A stretch of 64,000 bases of DNA, from positions 1 through 64,000 of IMG/VR virus record IMGVR_UViG_3300033995_001164. One strand, 5' to 3'. Both the position numbers and the translations under genes were made by a program. Each line of letters begins with the position of its first letter. Position 1 is the stretch's first letter. The DNA is from a virus. Positions 1 to 7,117 of the stretch are shown one piece after another. Below the pieces are notes generated by a model. That model was given only the letters and a program-made list of their open reading frames with translations. It ran no database searches and was not told the DNA's origin.

Positions 1-237
1 GGTGTACAAGCTATTGATGATGAGTTTTTAGAATGGTTTGTTAAGAACGCAAGTTGTGAGGAGGTAAAGGTTGATAAAGCTGAACACGGAATATACAAAG
101 ACGATGTATATTACAAATTATCTAATAAGATATTTTACAAAATAATCATTCCAAAAGAAGAAGTGCTTTTACAAAGCAGTATTGATGGAGAAGTTATTTG
201 GGGCGATAAACCAGAAGATGAAAATTGCAATGAATGA
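1..237 (+). CDS. Partial paralogous accessory protein (C-terminal part)
   Basis: This open frame enters from the left edge and ends at TGA 235-237, giving 78 residues. It is clearly related to the protein at 1987-2739: both contain VQAIDDEFLEWFVKN followed by a cysteine-containing stretch and KIIIPKE. Its end (LLQSSIDGEVIWG) recurs inside the protein at 590-1135. The family is one I know from flavobacterial phages and genomes with no assigned function. The gene start lies outside the window. Confidence 0.8.
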   Translation, partial: GVQAIDDEFLEWFVKNASCEEVKVDKAEHGIYKDDVYYKLSNKIFYKIIIPKEEVLLQSSIDGEVIWGDKPEDENCNE

Positions 238-292
238 AGCTCAAGACCATCACTATAGAGGAATGATTGCTGTTAGAGATATGCTATCGTAG
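230..292 (+). CDS. Short overlapping ORF, probably truncated
   Basis: ATG at 230 overlaps the preceding stop, and the frame reads MNEAQDHHYRGMIAVRDMLS before TAG. The sequence looks like the N-terminus of a small conserved flavophage protein rather than random DNA. It stops 6 bases before the large hairpin at 298-376, so the 3' part seems to have been lost or replaced when the hairpin DNA arrived. Function unknown. Confidence 0.4.
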   Translation: MNEAQDHHYRGMIAVRDMLS

Positions 293-297
293 TATTC

Positions 298-376
298 CTG
301 GTAACGTTTGTCGCTTGTACTAATCGGCTATGCGGTTGCGTATATTCTGCCGATTAGTACAAACGATTGTTGCCAG
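298..376. repeat. 79-nt two-part hairpin element
   Basis: An outer 8-bp stem (298-305 with 369-376, one G-T pair) encloses an asymmetric internal loop and a perfect 14-bp inner stem (315-328 with 349-362) with a 20-nt loop. It is richer in G+C than its surroundings and has no T-run, so it is not a simple terminator. The outer stem has AAC on the left and GTT on the right, like the elements at 12.36-13.16 kb. Confidence 0.75.
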
Positions 377-458
377 AAGTACGGCAATTATAATTAACGA
401 GGGCAAAAAACGACTTCGTATATAAAACAAGAGTAATTAGTAAACTAAAATAAAAAAA

Positions 459-578
459 ATGGAAACAAAAGAATTATTAGAGGAATTTATTGACTGGGCG
501 AGAGATTGCGGGCAAGAAGTATGGTATGTTTTTGACAATACCGAAGAGGCAATAGAAGAATTTTTAAAACAACGTTAA
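459..578 (+). CDS. Small acidic protein, unknown
   Basis: A 39-residue frame starts METKELLEEFIDW after an A-rich leader, as is typical for Bacteroidetes translation starts. It ends LKQR and is followed after 11 bases by the next gene. I do not recognise a family. Its length, codon use and position in a tight same-strand series support a real gene. Confidence 0.55.
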   Translation: METKELLEEFIDWARDCGQEVWYVFDNTEEAIEEFLKQR

Positions 579-589
579 AAATAAAAAAA

Positions 590-1135
590 ATGGACACAAA
601 AAAAATGACAACAAGTCAAAAAGCGGCAGAATTAGTGCAGGATTTAGGTTTAAATCACGCTATTTATGTTACTGAAGAAGTAATAGCTATCCTTGAAGAT
701 TGGAAAGGAACTGAATTAGCTCAAAAAGATTGGGTTAAAATTAAAGAAATTATAAGGAGTATAGAGCCATTTAAAGAACAAGTATTACTTCAAAGTAGTA
801 TTGATGGAGAAGTTATTTGGGGAGAACCTAAAAAAGAAACACTTGAAGAAAATTGCACTTGTACAGATGAATGTCTTTGTTATTTGACAAAAACTTGTAA
901 AGGAATAGAAACACTTAAAGAAGCTGCTGAAAGATATAATTTAAGTACTACTAATGCTTTTTTTGATTATCATTCATTTATAAATGGTGCTGAATGGCAA
1001 CAAGAAAGAAGTTATAGTGAGGAAGAAGTATTGAATAAATTAACACATTTTGCAGTTGAAATTCAAAGACAAAACAAGCAAGGAATAGTTCCTTTGCAAA
1101 TTAAAGAATGGTTTGAACGAAATAAAAAGAAATAA
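590..1135 (+). CDS. Modular paralogous accessory protein
   Basis: This 181-residue protein is built from pieces found in its neighbours: LLQSSIDGEVIWGE (as in the partial gene at 1-237), a Cys-rich CTCTDECLCYL stretch, then a C-terminal module with ETLKEAAERY, NGAEWQQERSYSEEEV and a terminal EWF-basic tail ending KKK. The C-terminal module recurs in the genes at 1137, 1987, 2972 and 3392. The family is common in flavobacterial phages; its function is unknown. The stop TAA is followed by G and the next ATG, so translation is probably coupled. Confidence 0.85.
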   Translation: MDTKKMTTSQKAAELVQDLGLNHAIYVTEEVIAILEDWKGTELAQKDWVKIKEIIRSIEPFKEQVLLQSSIDGEVIWGEPKKETLEENCTCTDECLCYLTKTCKGIETLKEAAERYNLSTTNAFFDYHSFINGAEWQQERSYSEEEVLNKLTHFAVEIQRQNKQGIVPLQIKEWFERNKKK

Positions 1136-1136
1136 G

Positions 1137-1409
1137 ATGAAAGAAACACTTGAAGAAGCTGCTTTTATAGCAGGAGAAGAATCTTTTAAAGAATTTAGAA
1201 AAGGTATTTTAGAACCTAATAGATTTGATTTTGTTTGCGGGTTTACAGCAGGTGCTAAATGGGAACAAGAAAGAAGTTATAGTGAAGATGATTTAGAAAT
1301 AGCATTTAAAAATGGATTTGTAATAAGCTATGGTATAAATGATATAGATTCTATTGATAGAAAAGATGAATTATTTAAAGAATGGTTTGAACAATTTAAA
1401 AAGAAATAA
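1137..1409 (+). CDS. Paralogous ETLEEA-module protein
   Basis: Ninety residues starting MKETLEEAAFIAGEESF. I chose ATG 1137 rather than an in-frame ATG at 1113, because all paralogues start with MKETLEEA just after a TAA-G-ATG junction. It carries the shared GAKWEQERSYSEDDL motif and ends EWFEQFKKK. This is the bare C-terminal module of the gene at 590-1135 as a separate protein. Function unknown. Confidence 0.8.
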   Translation: MKETLEEAAFIAGEESFKEFRKGILEPNRFDFVCGFTAGAKWEQERSYSEDDLEIAFKNGFVISYGINDIDSIDRKDELFKEWFEQFKKK

Positions 1410-1413
1410 GATT

Positions 1414-1578
1414 ATGACGTATGAAGAATTTATGGAACAACGTAATAAGTTAGGTAACTTATATGTTGTAGTAAGGATATCAGATGGTAAAGACCTTATT
1501 AGAGGATGCAATTATAATAAAGTAATAGATTTAGTAAATATGGTAGGAAAAGAAAATATTAAAATTTATTTTTATTAA
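1414..1578 (+). CDS. Small conserved phage protein
   Basis: Fifty-four residues starting MTYEEFMEQRNKLGNL, with a central VVVRISDGKDLIRG strand-like segment. The upstream in-frame ATG at 1354 lies inside the preceding gene and is rejected. The start follows the same AAAGAAATAAGA leader seen before its neighbours. No function can be assigned. Confidence 0.65.
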   Translation: MTYEEFMEQRNKLGNLYVVVRISDGKDLIRGCNYNKVIDLVNMVGKENIKIYFY

Positions 1579-1579
1579 T

Positions 1580-1732
1580 ATGATTTTTTGGAAAGAAGAA
1601 ACACCATTGCAATTTATAGGTAGTTGTATTTGGAATACAAGTGAATATTTATATATACCATTAGGAAGATTTGCTCCAATAGTATTTGGATGGATGATTG
1701 GTGTTAAATGCAAACAATTTAAAAACAAATAA
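1580..1732 (+). CDS. Small membrane-associated protein
   Basis: A 50-residue frame that starts 1 base after the previous stop. It contains a hydrophobic stretch (IPLGRFAPIVFGWMIGV) and ends in the basic CKQFKNK tail typical of this block. One membrane segment is likely. Unknown function. Confidence 0.55.
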   Translation: MIFWKEETPLQFIGSCIWNTSEYLYIPLGRFAPIVFGWMIGVKCKQFKNK

Positions 1733-1735
1733 GAT

Positions 1736-1885
1736 ATGATAAAAGATTTTATAAGATTTGTAATACTACGTCGTTGGAATAAAGTAGATGAATCTCACAT
1801 TAGGTTTGCTGAATTAAGTGAATTTAAACCTAAAGGGTTACACTTGAAATTATACAATAAAATTAAAAAAATTAACAACCTTTAA
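1736..1885 (+). CDS. Small basic protein, unknown
   Basis: A 49-residue frame starting MIKDFIRFVILRRW and ending in a Lys-rich tail. It begins 3 bases after the preceding stop in the same spacing pattern as its neighbours. No family recognised. Confidence 0.5.
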   Translation: MIKDFIRFVILRRWNKVDESHIRFAELSEFKPKGLHLKLYNKIKKINNL

Positions 1886-1898
1886 AAACAAATAAGTT

Positions 1899-1982
1899 AT
1901 GGAATATCAAGAATGTTTAGCCTTCATCTTGGCTTATATAGTAGCGATTATTACATTAATTTCAATAGGAATAAACAAATAG
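1899..1982 (+). CDS. 27-residue single-span membrane peptide
   Basis: ATG 1899 opens a frame reading MEYQECLAFILAYIVAIITL and ending GINK. Nearly the whole peptide is one transmembrane helix. It lies in the tightly spaced block, with the next ATG 4 bases after its stop. Function unknown. Confidence 0.45.
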   Translation: MEYQECLAFILAYIVAIITLISIGINK

Positions 1983-1986
1983 GATT

Positions 1987-2739
1987 ATGAAAAACATACA
2001 CGTAATACCAACAGATAACCCAAGTAGGTTACATTTTGATTCAGAATTATTTATCAGTCCAAAAATACAATTGAGTAAAAGTATAAATTCAATTGTTGAG
2101 GGAAGAAACATCTACATCACTAATGATGAAGAAATTAAAGAAGGAGATTGGTATTATGATGATTTTATTAAGCAAATAATTATTGCCGATAATAGACCTA
2201 TTGGAAATGATTGTAAAAAAATCATTCTAACAACAGACCAAGAATTAATCAAAGATAGTGTACAAGCTATTGACGATGAATTTTTAGAGTGGTTTGTAAA
2301 AAATCCAAGTTGTGAGTTTGTTAAAACTGAAAGATATAAAACCATATATCACACTTGGATATACAAAATCATCATTCCAAAAGAAGATTTTGATTTTGAT
2401 AAATTACATTATAAAGAAACATTTGAAAGTCGTCAATACTACATTCCAAAAGAAGAACCTACGGATTTTTCAAAAATTGTAAGCCAAGAGTTTTTTAACC
2501 TTATGGATTTGAAAGAAGAACCAAAACAAGAAACACTTGAAGAAGCTGCTGAAAGAGAATATCCAAAAGAAGGGGAGGATTCAACTTATTGTGATTTAGG
2601 ATTGATACAACAAGAAAGAAGTTATACTGATGGAATAGATTTATTTATTGCTGAAATAAAGTCTGAATTTAAAGATGATAATTGGGACTACCTAGAATTT
2701 ATAAAAGAAAGAGTGCTTGAACAATTTAAAAAGAAATAA
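1987..2739 (+). CDS. MKNIHVIPTDNPSRL-type flavophage protein
   Basis: A 250-residue protein. The N-terminus MKNIHVIPTDNPSRL, then IYITNDEEIKEGDWYYD, is the hallmark of a family I know from flavobacterial phages and prophages, of unknown function. A second module (VQAIDDEFLEWFVKN to KIIIPKED) matches the partial gene at 1-237. The C-terminus is the ETLEEAAER...QQERSYT...EQFKKK module of its neighbours. It appears to be the full-length form from which other genes here are fragments or duplicates. Confidence 0.85.
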   Translation: MKNIHVIPTDNPSRLHFDSELFISPKIQLSKSINSIVEGRNIYITNDEEIKEGDWYYDDFIKQIIIADNRPIGNDCKKIILTTDQELIKDSVQAIDDEFLEWFVKNPSCEFVKTERYKTIYHTWIYKIIIPKEDFDFDKLHYKETFESRQYYIPKEEPTDFSKIVSQEFFNLMDLKEEPKQETLEEAAEREYPKEGEDSTYCDLGLIQQERSYTDGIDLFIAEIKSEFKDDNWDYLEFIKERVLEQFKKK

Positions 2740-2740
2740 G

Positions 2741-2860
2741 ATGGGAAAAATATTAGAAGTTATAGTAATATTCTTTTTTATGATTGGGTTTTTAACAATT
2801 GCTGGACTATTGATAAACTATGGCGTGGATTTTTGGTTTGAAAAAATAAAAAAGAAATAA
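2741..2860 (+). CDS. 39-residue membrane peptide
   Basis: Starts 1 base after the preceding stop (TAA-G-ATG). One hydrophobic span (ILEVIVIFFFMIGFLTIAGL) is followed by WFEKIKKK, the same basic tail that ends the soluble paralogues. The tail seems to be a reused C-terminal module. Function unknown. Confidence 0.55.
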   Translation: MGKILEVIVIFFFMIGFLTIAGLLINYGVDFWFEKIKKK

Positions 2861-2861
2861 G

Positions 2862-2960
2862 ATGGAAAAATTTATAAAAGAATGGGGGTTATCTATTGTT
2901 GTATATGGTGGATTAATTGTTTTTTTTGTTTTTTTATTATTTGGAATATTAACAATTTAA
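2862..2960 (+). CDS. 32-residue membrane peptide
   Basis: ATG 2862 follows TAA-G directly. The peptide MEKFIKEWGLSIVVYG continues into a Phe/Leu-rich transmembrane helix and ends GILTI. Its stop lies within the repeated AACAATTTAAAAAG junction sequence, so it has lost the usual KKK tail by reading it in another frame. Function unknown. Confidence 0.5.
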   Translation: MEKFIKEWGLSIVVYGGLIVFFVFLLFGILTI

Positions 2961-2971
2961 AAAGAAATAAG

Positions 2972-3205
2972 ATGAAAGAAACACTTGAAGAAGCAAAGGA
3001 AAGATATTTAGATTCTCCATTACCTCATTCATACAAGTTAGCAGTAGAATTTGGTGCTAAATGGCAACAACAAAATAGTTATAGTGAGGGAGAAGTTTTT
3101 GTTTTATTAAACGCTTTCAATAAACATACGTTGAAATTACAATCTTTAAAATTAGGTAATAGCTTTGATGTAAAAGAATGGTTTGAAAAATTTAAAAAGA
3201 AATAG
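2972..3205 (+). CDS. Paralogous ETLEEA-module protein
   Basis: Seventy-seven residues starting MKETLEEAKERYLDSP, with EFGAKWQQQNSYSEGEV and the terminal EWFEKFKKK. The longer frame back to 2882 runs through the membrane peptide gene in another frame and is rejected. It is another copy of the module found at 1137 and at the end of 590 and 1987. Confidence 0.8.
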   Translation: MKETLEEAKERYLDSPLPHSYKLAVEFGAKWQQQNSYSEGEVFVLLNAFNKHTLKLQSLKLGNSFDVKEWFEKFKKK

Positions 3206-3206
3206 T

Positions 3207-3371
3207 ATGATTAAAACGGAAGTTTATAAACACGATGGTAATTATGATTTAGAAGAACATATCAAATCTAAAATTCGACAAGGTTATAAATTATTATCTT
3301 GTTCCACTAAAGATATTTTTTGGACTTTTTCTCTTTATAATAAGGAAAGCACATTAGTTTGGGAAAAATGA
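3207..3371 (+). CDS. Small conserved phage protein
   Basis: Fifty-four residues starting MIKTEVYKHDGNYDLEE, ending STLVWEK. The start at 3207 follows the standard AAATAGT junction; the in-frame ATG at 3183 is inside the previous gene. The pattern of alternating strands (TFSLYNKES) suggests a small beta-rich fold. Function unknown. Confidence 0.65.
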   Translation: MIKTEVYKHDGNYDLEEHIKSKIRQGYKLLSCSTKDIFWTFSLYNKESTLVWEK

Positions 3372-3391
3372 ACAATTTAAAAATAAATAGT

Positions 3392-3655
3392 GTGGAAAAA
3401 GAAACGATTGAAGAAGCGAAACAAAGATATGCTGAATTAACTTATGTATATCCATTAGAAAAAGCTAAAACATTTGATAAAGAACCTCAAATGGAATTAC
3501 TTAAAAGACAATTTGAATTAGGTACTAAATGGCAACAAGAACAAGATAAAAAATTATTTGACGAGTACAATCAATACACTATGGATTGTATAGAAGTAGA
3601 GTTAACAAGACCTTTACCATTCAATAAATGGTTTGAACAATTTAGATACAGATGA
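3392..3655 (+). CDS. Paralogous ETIEEA-module protein (GTG start)
   Basis: Eighty-seven residues beginning VEKETIEEAKQRY and ending WFEQFRYR. I prefer GTG 3392, because it follows the duplicated AATTTAAAAATAAATAGT junction exactly where the paralogues have ATG; ATG 3368 would add 8 residues that are a remnant of the previous module tail. It holds the shared LGTKWQQEQ motif. Function unknown. Confidence 0.7.
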   Translation: MEKETIEEAKQRYAELTYVYPLEKAKTFDKEPQMELLKRQFELGTKWQQEQDKKLFDEYNQYTMDCIEVELTRPLPFNKWFEQFRYR

Positions 3656-4049
3656 TTACAGATAAACTAAAACAACTAATTTTTAATAAATTAACCGATG
3701 CCTATCTCATGTGGAATTGATTTTATATGCAGATTCCCTTTGGTTTATTGACAGAGAAAAAAAATGTTGGTATTTGGAATTTCATAAAAATGGTACATTA
3801 TGTTGGAGATGGGATTTTTTTTACGATTATTTCCAATTATTTTGTATGGTGAGAAGTGAATATGAACCACTTATAAAAGAATGGGTGGTGTCAGTATTAA
3901 ATTGTGGGGTAACAACAACTATTTCCGATTACGGCTTGAAAGACCACTTAGTGGAGTCAATATTGAATTGTGGTGTTACAACGACGATAGGGACGCGATT
4001 GAAAGATAAAAGGAAAATAGATGAAGTTTTAAATATCACCGTAATGTGA
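3652..4049 (+). pseudogene. Frameshifted VLN-repeat protein gene
   Basis: The first frame (3652-3720) reads MITDKLKQLIFNKLTDA and stops at TGA. The rest of a known flavophage family continues in another frame as LSHVELILYADSLWFIDRE, a WRWDFF motif, and tandem ~20-residue repeats VVSVLNCGVTTT, VESILNCGVTTT and a cut DEVLN (to 4049). Read together they make one protein with a frame break near 3690-3702. It could be a dead gene, a phase-variable gene or a programmed frameshift. A GTG at 3711 could also start the second part alone. Confidence 0.6.
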
Positions 4050-4065
4050 TTACTTTTTGTGTTAA

Positions 4066-4087
4066 GATAAACCCCGCCCCTTAGGGT
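4066..4087 (+). terminator. Possible hairpin after the repeat gene
   Basis: AAACCC and GGGTTT flank a short C-rich loop just after the repeat gene. There is no long T-run, so termination is uncertain. Confidence 0.3.
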
Positions 4088-4136
4088 TTATATATCCACG
4101 ATTGGTAAAATGTAACCTCCGGACTATTTATAAAAT

Positions 4137-4442
4137 ATGAAATACATTATAACTGAAAGCAGAATTAATAACTTACTTGAAAAATATATTCTTGAGAGAT
4201 ATCCTATGGTCAAAAATGTTTTTTTTACAACAAAGTTAGTCCAATTAGCTGGTGAACCAAATAGTAGAGGTGAGAAGATAATAAATAGAAATACAATAAA
4301 CATTGACTTCATTGATGGTAAGATGACACATAGCCCAACTTGGACATCTAAATATATTATAAATGATATTAATCTTATGTTTAGTTTAGGAGTTGGAGAA
4401 TACGGTTCTGATTGGGACATTGAATGGAAAATGGTACGCTAA
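4137..4442 (+). CDS. Putative virion-packaged protein with MKYIITE leader
   Basis: A 101-residue protein starting MKYIITESRINNLLEKYI. The first eight residues are almost identical to those of the next two genes and similar to those at 7117, 7986 and 31388. They end in IxE followed by Ser, the form of a T4-type prohead protease cleavage site, so I infer a capsid-targeting peptide. The rest (FIDGKMTHSPTW, IINDINLMFSLG) is unrecognised. It sits in a run of three small genes spaced by one base. Confidence 0.75.
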   Translation: MKYIITESRINNLLEKYILERYPMVKNVFFTTKLVQLAGEPNSRGEKIINRNTINIDFIDGKMTHSPTWTSKYIINDINLMFSLGVGEYGSDWDIEWKMVR

Positions 4443-4443
4443 T

Positions 4444-4719
4444 ATGAAATATATTATAACAGAACAACAAAATAAAAATTTGATTGAATTAATGAAGAAA
4501 TTTGCTAATCAATACTCGGAAGAACGAGTAATTCAAACAGATGTTGAAATTGAATATTCTCCGGAAAAAGATTTGTATATTTTATACCCCATTTTTTATG
4601 TAAAAAATAAAAAAAATTTCCCACATTATATCTATAAACATAGGTTGTTAGAACGACTTGAGAATATGTTTGGTGTTTCGGTTCATTCCACACCTGTAAG
4701 AGTTAAAGAAATCAATTAA
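4444..4719 (+). CDS. Putative virion-packaged protein with MKYIITE leader
   Basis: Ninety-one residues starting MKYIITEQQNKNLIELMKKF; the start at 4444 is chosen over 4393 because it restores the shared leader and directly follows the previous stop. The C-terminal part (RLLERLENMFGVSVHS) resembles that of the small protein at 8425, hinting at a common small fold. Function after the putative leader cleavage is unknown. Confidence 0.75.
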   Translation: MKYIITEQQNKNLIELMKKFANQYSEERVIQTDVEIEYSPEKDLYILYPIFYVKNKKNFPHYIYKHRLLERLENMFGVSVHSTPVRVKEIN

Positions 4720-4720
4720 C

Positions 4721-5119
4721 ATGAAATATATTATAACAGAAACTCAATACAATACCATTGTTGAAGGTAATAAACGAATTGATGCGTTTCAAGAATTTAT
4801 CAATCGAGAGATTAATTCAATTAAAGAAGAGTGCGGATTTAATCCTGAGACAGGAGATTATGATGATAATACTGAAGACTTTAAACTTTGTGACGAAGTC
4901 TCAAGTATTGAACACATAATTGTTAAAGATGTTGAAACTTTTTCAGCACATAAAGTTACATCAATAACTATTAAAGTTGTTATTATATATGATTTTTTCA
5001 AATACAAAGACTATGACTCAGTTATTTATGAATTAGAATATTCAATTAAGAAGTCCACCGGATTACCTATCAAACTTGAATATGAATCCCGTAATCTAAA
5101 GTCAGATTTTCAATGGTAA
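4721..5119 (+). CDS. Putative virion-packaged protein with MKYIITE leader
   Basis: A 132-residue protein starting MKYIITETQYNTIVEGNKR. It is the third consecutive gene with this leader. The body is rich in beta-strand-like alternations (SITIKVVIIYDFFKY, YELEYSIKKSTG). No catalytic motif is visible. A terminator follows at 5153-5187. Confidence 0.75.
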   Translation: MKYIITETQYNTIVEGNKRIDAFQEFINREINSIKEECGFNPETGDYDDNTEDFKLCDEVSSIEHIIVKDVETFSAHKVTSITIKVVIIYDFFKYKDYDSVIYELEYSIKKSTGLPIKLEYESRNLKSDFQW

Positions 5120-5152
5120 TATAACGAAGGTAAAAATTACTCCCGTTATCAC

Positions 5153-5195
5153 AACGAAGGTAATATAACCACCATTTTACCTTCGTTTTTTTTTT
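5153..5195 (+). terminator. Rho-independent terminator
   Basis: AACGAAGGTAA (5153-5163) pairs with TTACCTTCGTT (5177-5187), followed by a run of T to 5195. A degenerate copy of the left arm lies at 5123. It closes the 4137-5119 unit. Confidence 0.85.
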
Positions 5196-5216
5196 GTATA
5201 TTCTTAAATAATTTTA

Positions 5217-5224
5217 TACCTTTG
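5217..5224 (+). promoter_or_regulatory. TAnnTTTG promoter, leaderless type
   Basis: TACCTTTG ends 4 bases before ATG 5229. In Bacteroidetes the start of transcription lies a few bases downstream of this element, so the mRNA probably starts at or next to the start codon. Confidence 0.65.
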
Positions 5225-5228
5225 TCCT

Positions 5229-5585
5229 ATGGAAAAACTAATCACCTTTACCCTTATCAGATTATTCACAAAAAGTAACAACGACGCCATTAGAATTTTT
5301 AAATCAATTAATTCTTTGGATAAGAGACAATCACCTAAAACAACACCGTCAAAAGTTGTGAAGGTTGTTAGACCTCCTAAACCCACTCTTCCGGTAAGTA
5401 AACCGACACCTATTAAAGTTGTTAATGTACCCAAACCCATTCTACCCGCAAGAGAACTACACAAACCAATTGGTAAAAAGGAAGAGTTATTGGAGTCATT
5501 ATCATACTTTCAAAACAAATCATACCAAACAAAAGATGATAAAGAATCTATCCGAATGATTAAGGTAATGTTAAAGAACTTGTAA
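5229..5585 (+). CDS. Pro/Lys-rich protein, unknown
   Basis: A 118-residue protein starting MEKLITFTLIRLFTK. Residues ~36-80 are a basic, proline-rich linker with PPKPTLPVSKPTP-like repeats. The C-terminus (LLESLSYFQNKSYQTKDDKES) looks helical. It has its own promoter and a bidirectional terminator after it. Function unknown. Confidence 0.65.
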   Translation: MEKLITFTLIRLFTKSNNDAIRIFKSINSLDKRQSPKTTPSKVVKVVRPPKPTLPVSKPTPIKVVNVPKPILPARELHKPIGKKEELLESLSYFQNKSYQTKDDKESIRMIKVMLKNL

Positions 5586-5590
5586 TAAAA

Positions 5591-5622
5591 AACCCTCATC
5601 AATTTGGTGAGGGTTTGTTTTT
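5591..5622. terminator. Bidirectional terminator
   Basis: AACCCTCA (5591-5598) pairs with TGAGGGTT (5608-5615), with A-run before and T-run after. It separates the convergent genes at 5229 (+) and 5621 (-). Confidence 0.85.
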
Positions 5623-6148
5623 ACTTTACATCTATTTCTAAATGAGTCAGTCCATTTTCTTTTTTATAATCTTCCAAGAATTTTCTAATGTTATTATACT
5701 TGTTTAACACTTCCTCATAGGTTGAATTTAAATTAGGATTACTTCTAAGACGAACTATAACCTTTGGTGTTACAACATCACTTGTATCAAATTTAATTGA
5801 AGTAATCATTGGGAAATATTCACTTTTTTTAAAGTATTTTTTTAAATCAGGTAATAACTTTTTAGCGAATAATTCTTTATTCTTATATTTAACAAAATAG
5901 TTAATATTATCAATTCCAAACATCTTAGGACTCATTTTATTTATATTACTTCTAAGAATATCCGCATTAGGGACTTTACCATCCACAACATCTTCAATGT
6001 CTATCCAAATAGAATAAAAGATAGAACTTTTGGTGTTATGATTAAAAATACTGACAATGCGAATATCATCAACACCAAGTTCTTTAATTTGGTCCAAATA
6101 ATATCGGTAATTCTTCGGTAATTCTTCGTATTTTAAATAATCCGTCAT
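5621..6148 (-). CDS. Conserved phage protein, unknown
   Basis: A 175-residue protein starting MTDYLKYEELPKNYRYYLDQ and ending THLEIDVK. It has regular alternation of charged helices and strands (VTPKVIVRLRSNPN) but no motif I can name. It is the last gene of a minus-strand run that includes several leader-bearing proteins, starting 2 bases after the preceding stop. Confidence 0.65.
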   Translation of the reverse strand: MTDYLKYEELPKNYRYYLDQIKELGVDDIRIVSIFNHNTKSSIFYSIWIDIEDVVDGKVPNADILRSNINKMSPKMFGIDNINYFVKYKNKELFAKKLLPDLKKYFKKSEYFPMITSIKFDTSDVVTPKVIVRLRSNPNLNSTYEEVLNKYNNIRKFLEDYKKENGLTHLEIDVK

Positions 6149-6150
6149 GA

Positions 6151-6771
6151 TTAATTATTTAATTGTATATTATAAACACTTCTGTATCTATGTTTTAAAC
6201 CATCATCACTAAATTTTTCAATCTCACTACGCGTATAAGCGGTATTATCGTCAAGATAATCAATCATTTCTTCTCTACTCAAATTATCAGTATCGATATT
6301 CTGATAACATTTACGAGTAGAATCAGTTTCATGGGTCTCGTCAATCTCTATTTCCGGATGACCTATCTCTTGAGCAAACTTGGTAGTGTATTTATCATCA
6401 TACCATTCAGTAATAACATTCAATATAAAGGATTTCCTAACTAATAACATTTTAGTTAAAAATTCAATTATTTCTTTATCAACATATAAATCACCAGCAA
6501 AAAACTTATTCTCCTCAACATAATCGGGTCCAATATTTTCAAATTCCTCATCATTACCAAAATGGTACCTCGCCTCAATAACAATCTTATCCCCATCACA
6601 CCATTCTTCATTATGGTTTCCATAATTCTCTTCAGTAGGTGGAGTGACTCGTGTTGTGTTAGAAATAATCTTCTCCATATGTTTTTTGATAAAGTTTTCT
6701 TTCTCAACATTTCCTTTAGTAAATCTTTTACTAACTTCTTCCCTTAACACTTTTCTAATTAAATCTTTCAT
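6151..6771 (-). CDS. Acidic protein with MKDLIRKVLREE leader
   Basis: A 206-residue protein. The N-terminus MKDLIRKVLREEVSKRF is a short basic helix ending LRE-E, an (L/I)xE site of the prohead-protease type, as in the 50442 gene (VLNEE). The body is acidic with a conserved-looking YHFGNDEEFENIGPDYVEE segment. I infer packaging in the head; the activity is unknown. It overlaps the start of the upstream gene by 17 bases. Confidence 0.65.
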   Translation of the reverse strand: MKDLIRKVLREEVSKRFTKGNVEKENFIKKHMEKIISNTTRVTPPTEENYGNHNEEWCDGDKIVIEARYHFGNDEEFENIGPDYVEENKFFAGDLYVDKEIIEFLTKMLLVRKSFILNVITEWYDDKYTTKFAQEIGHPEIEIDETHETDSTRKCYQNIDTDNLSREEMIDYLDDNTAYTRSEIEKFSDDGLKHRYRSVYNIQLNN

Positions 6772-7117
6772 ATCTTATTTTAGTTTCTATAATATCCCAA
6801 GTATTACGAGTTGAGTCTGACATAAACCTCACATCATATATTTTTAATTTTAAGTTTTTCTCAGCCCACAGTTTTAACCAATTTTTAGCTTGACCGTAGT
6901 CAACACCAAAATATGATTCTAATGAGTCACAAACATCCATTTTGAACCTAATTTGTTCTATATCTTTTCTATATTCAAATTCTATTTTCCCATCTTTTTG
7001 GAAAAAGATATAAGTAGGAAACCCTTTCGCATTATATGGTTCTACATCTTTAAATTTATCATTTATCAAATTGATAGCGAGTTTCTCTAATTTACTTTCG
7101 GTTATTATTATTTTCAT
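6755..7117 (-). CDS. Putative virion-packaged protein with MKIIITE leader
   Basis: A 120-residue protein starting MKIIITESKLEKLAINLI; the six codons upstream are ignored because the leader defines the start. The body includes FQKDGKIEFEYRKDIEQ and YFGVDYGQAKNWLKLW. The Ser after IITE matches the other members. No enzyme motif is seen. It overlaps the end of the next upstream gene by 4 bases, so translation is likely coupled. Confidence 0.75.
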   Translation of the reverse strand: MKIIITESKLEKLAINLINDKFKDVEPYNAKGFPTYIFFQKDGKIEFEYRKDIEQIRFKMDVCDSLESYFGVDYGQAKNWLKLWAEKNLKLKIYDVRFMSDSTRNTWDIIETKIRYERFN

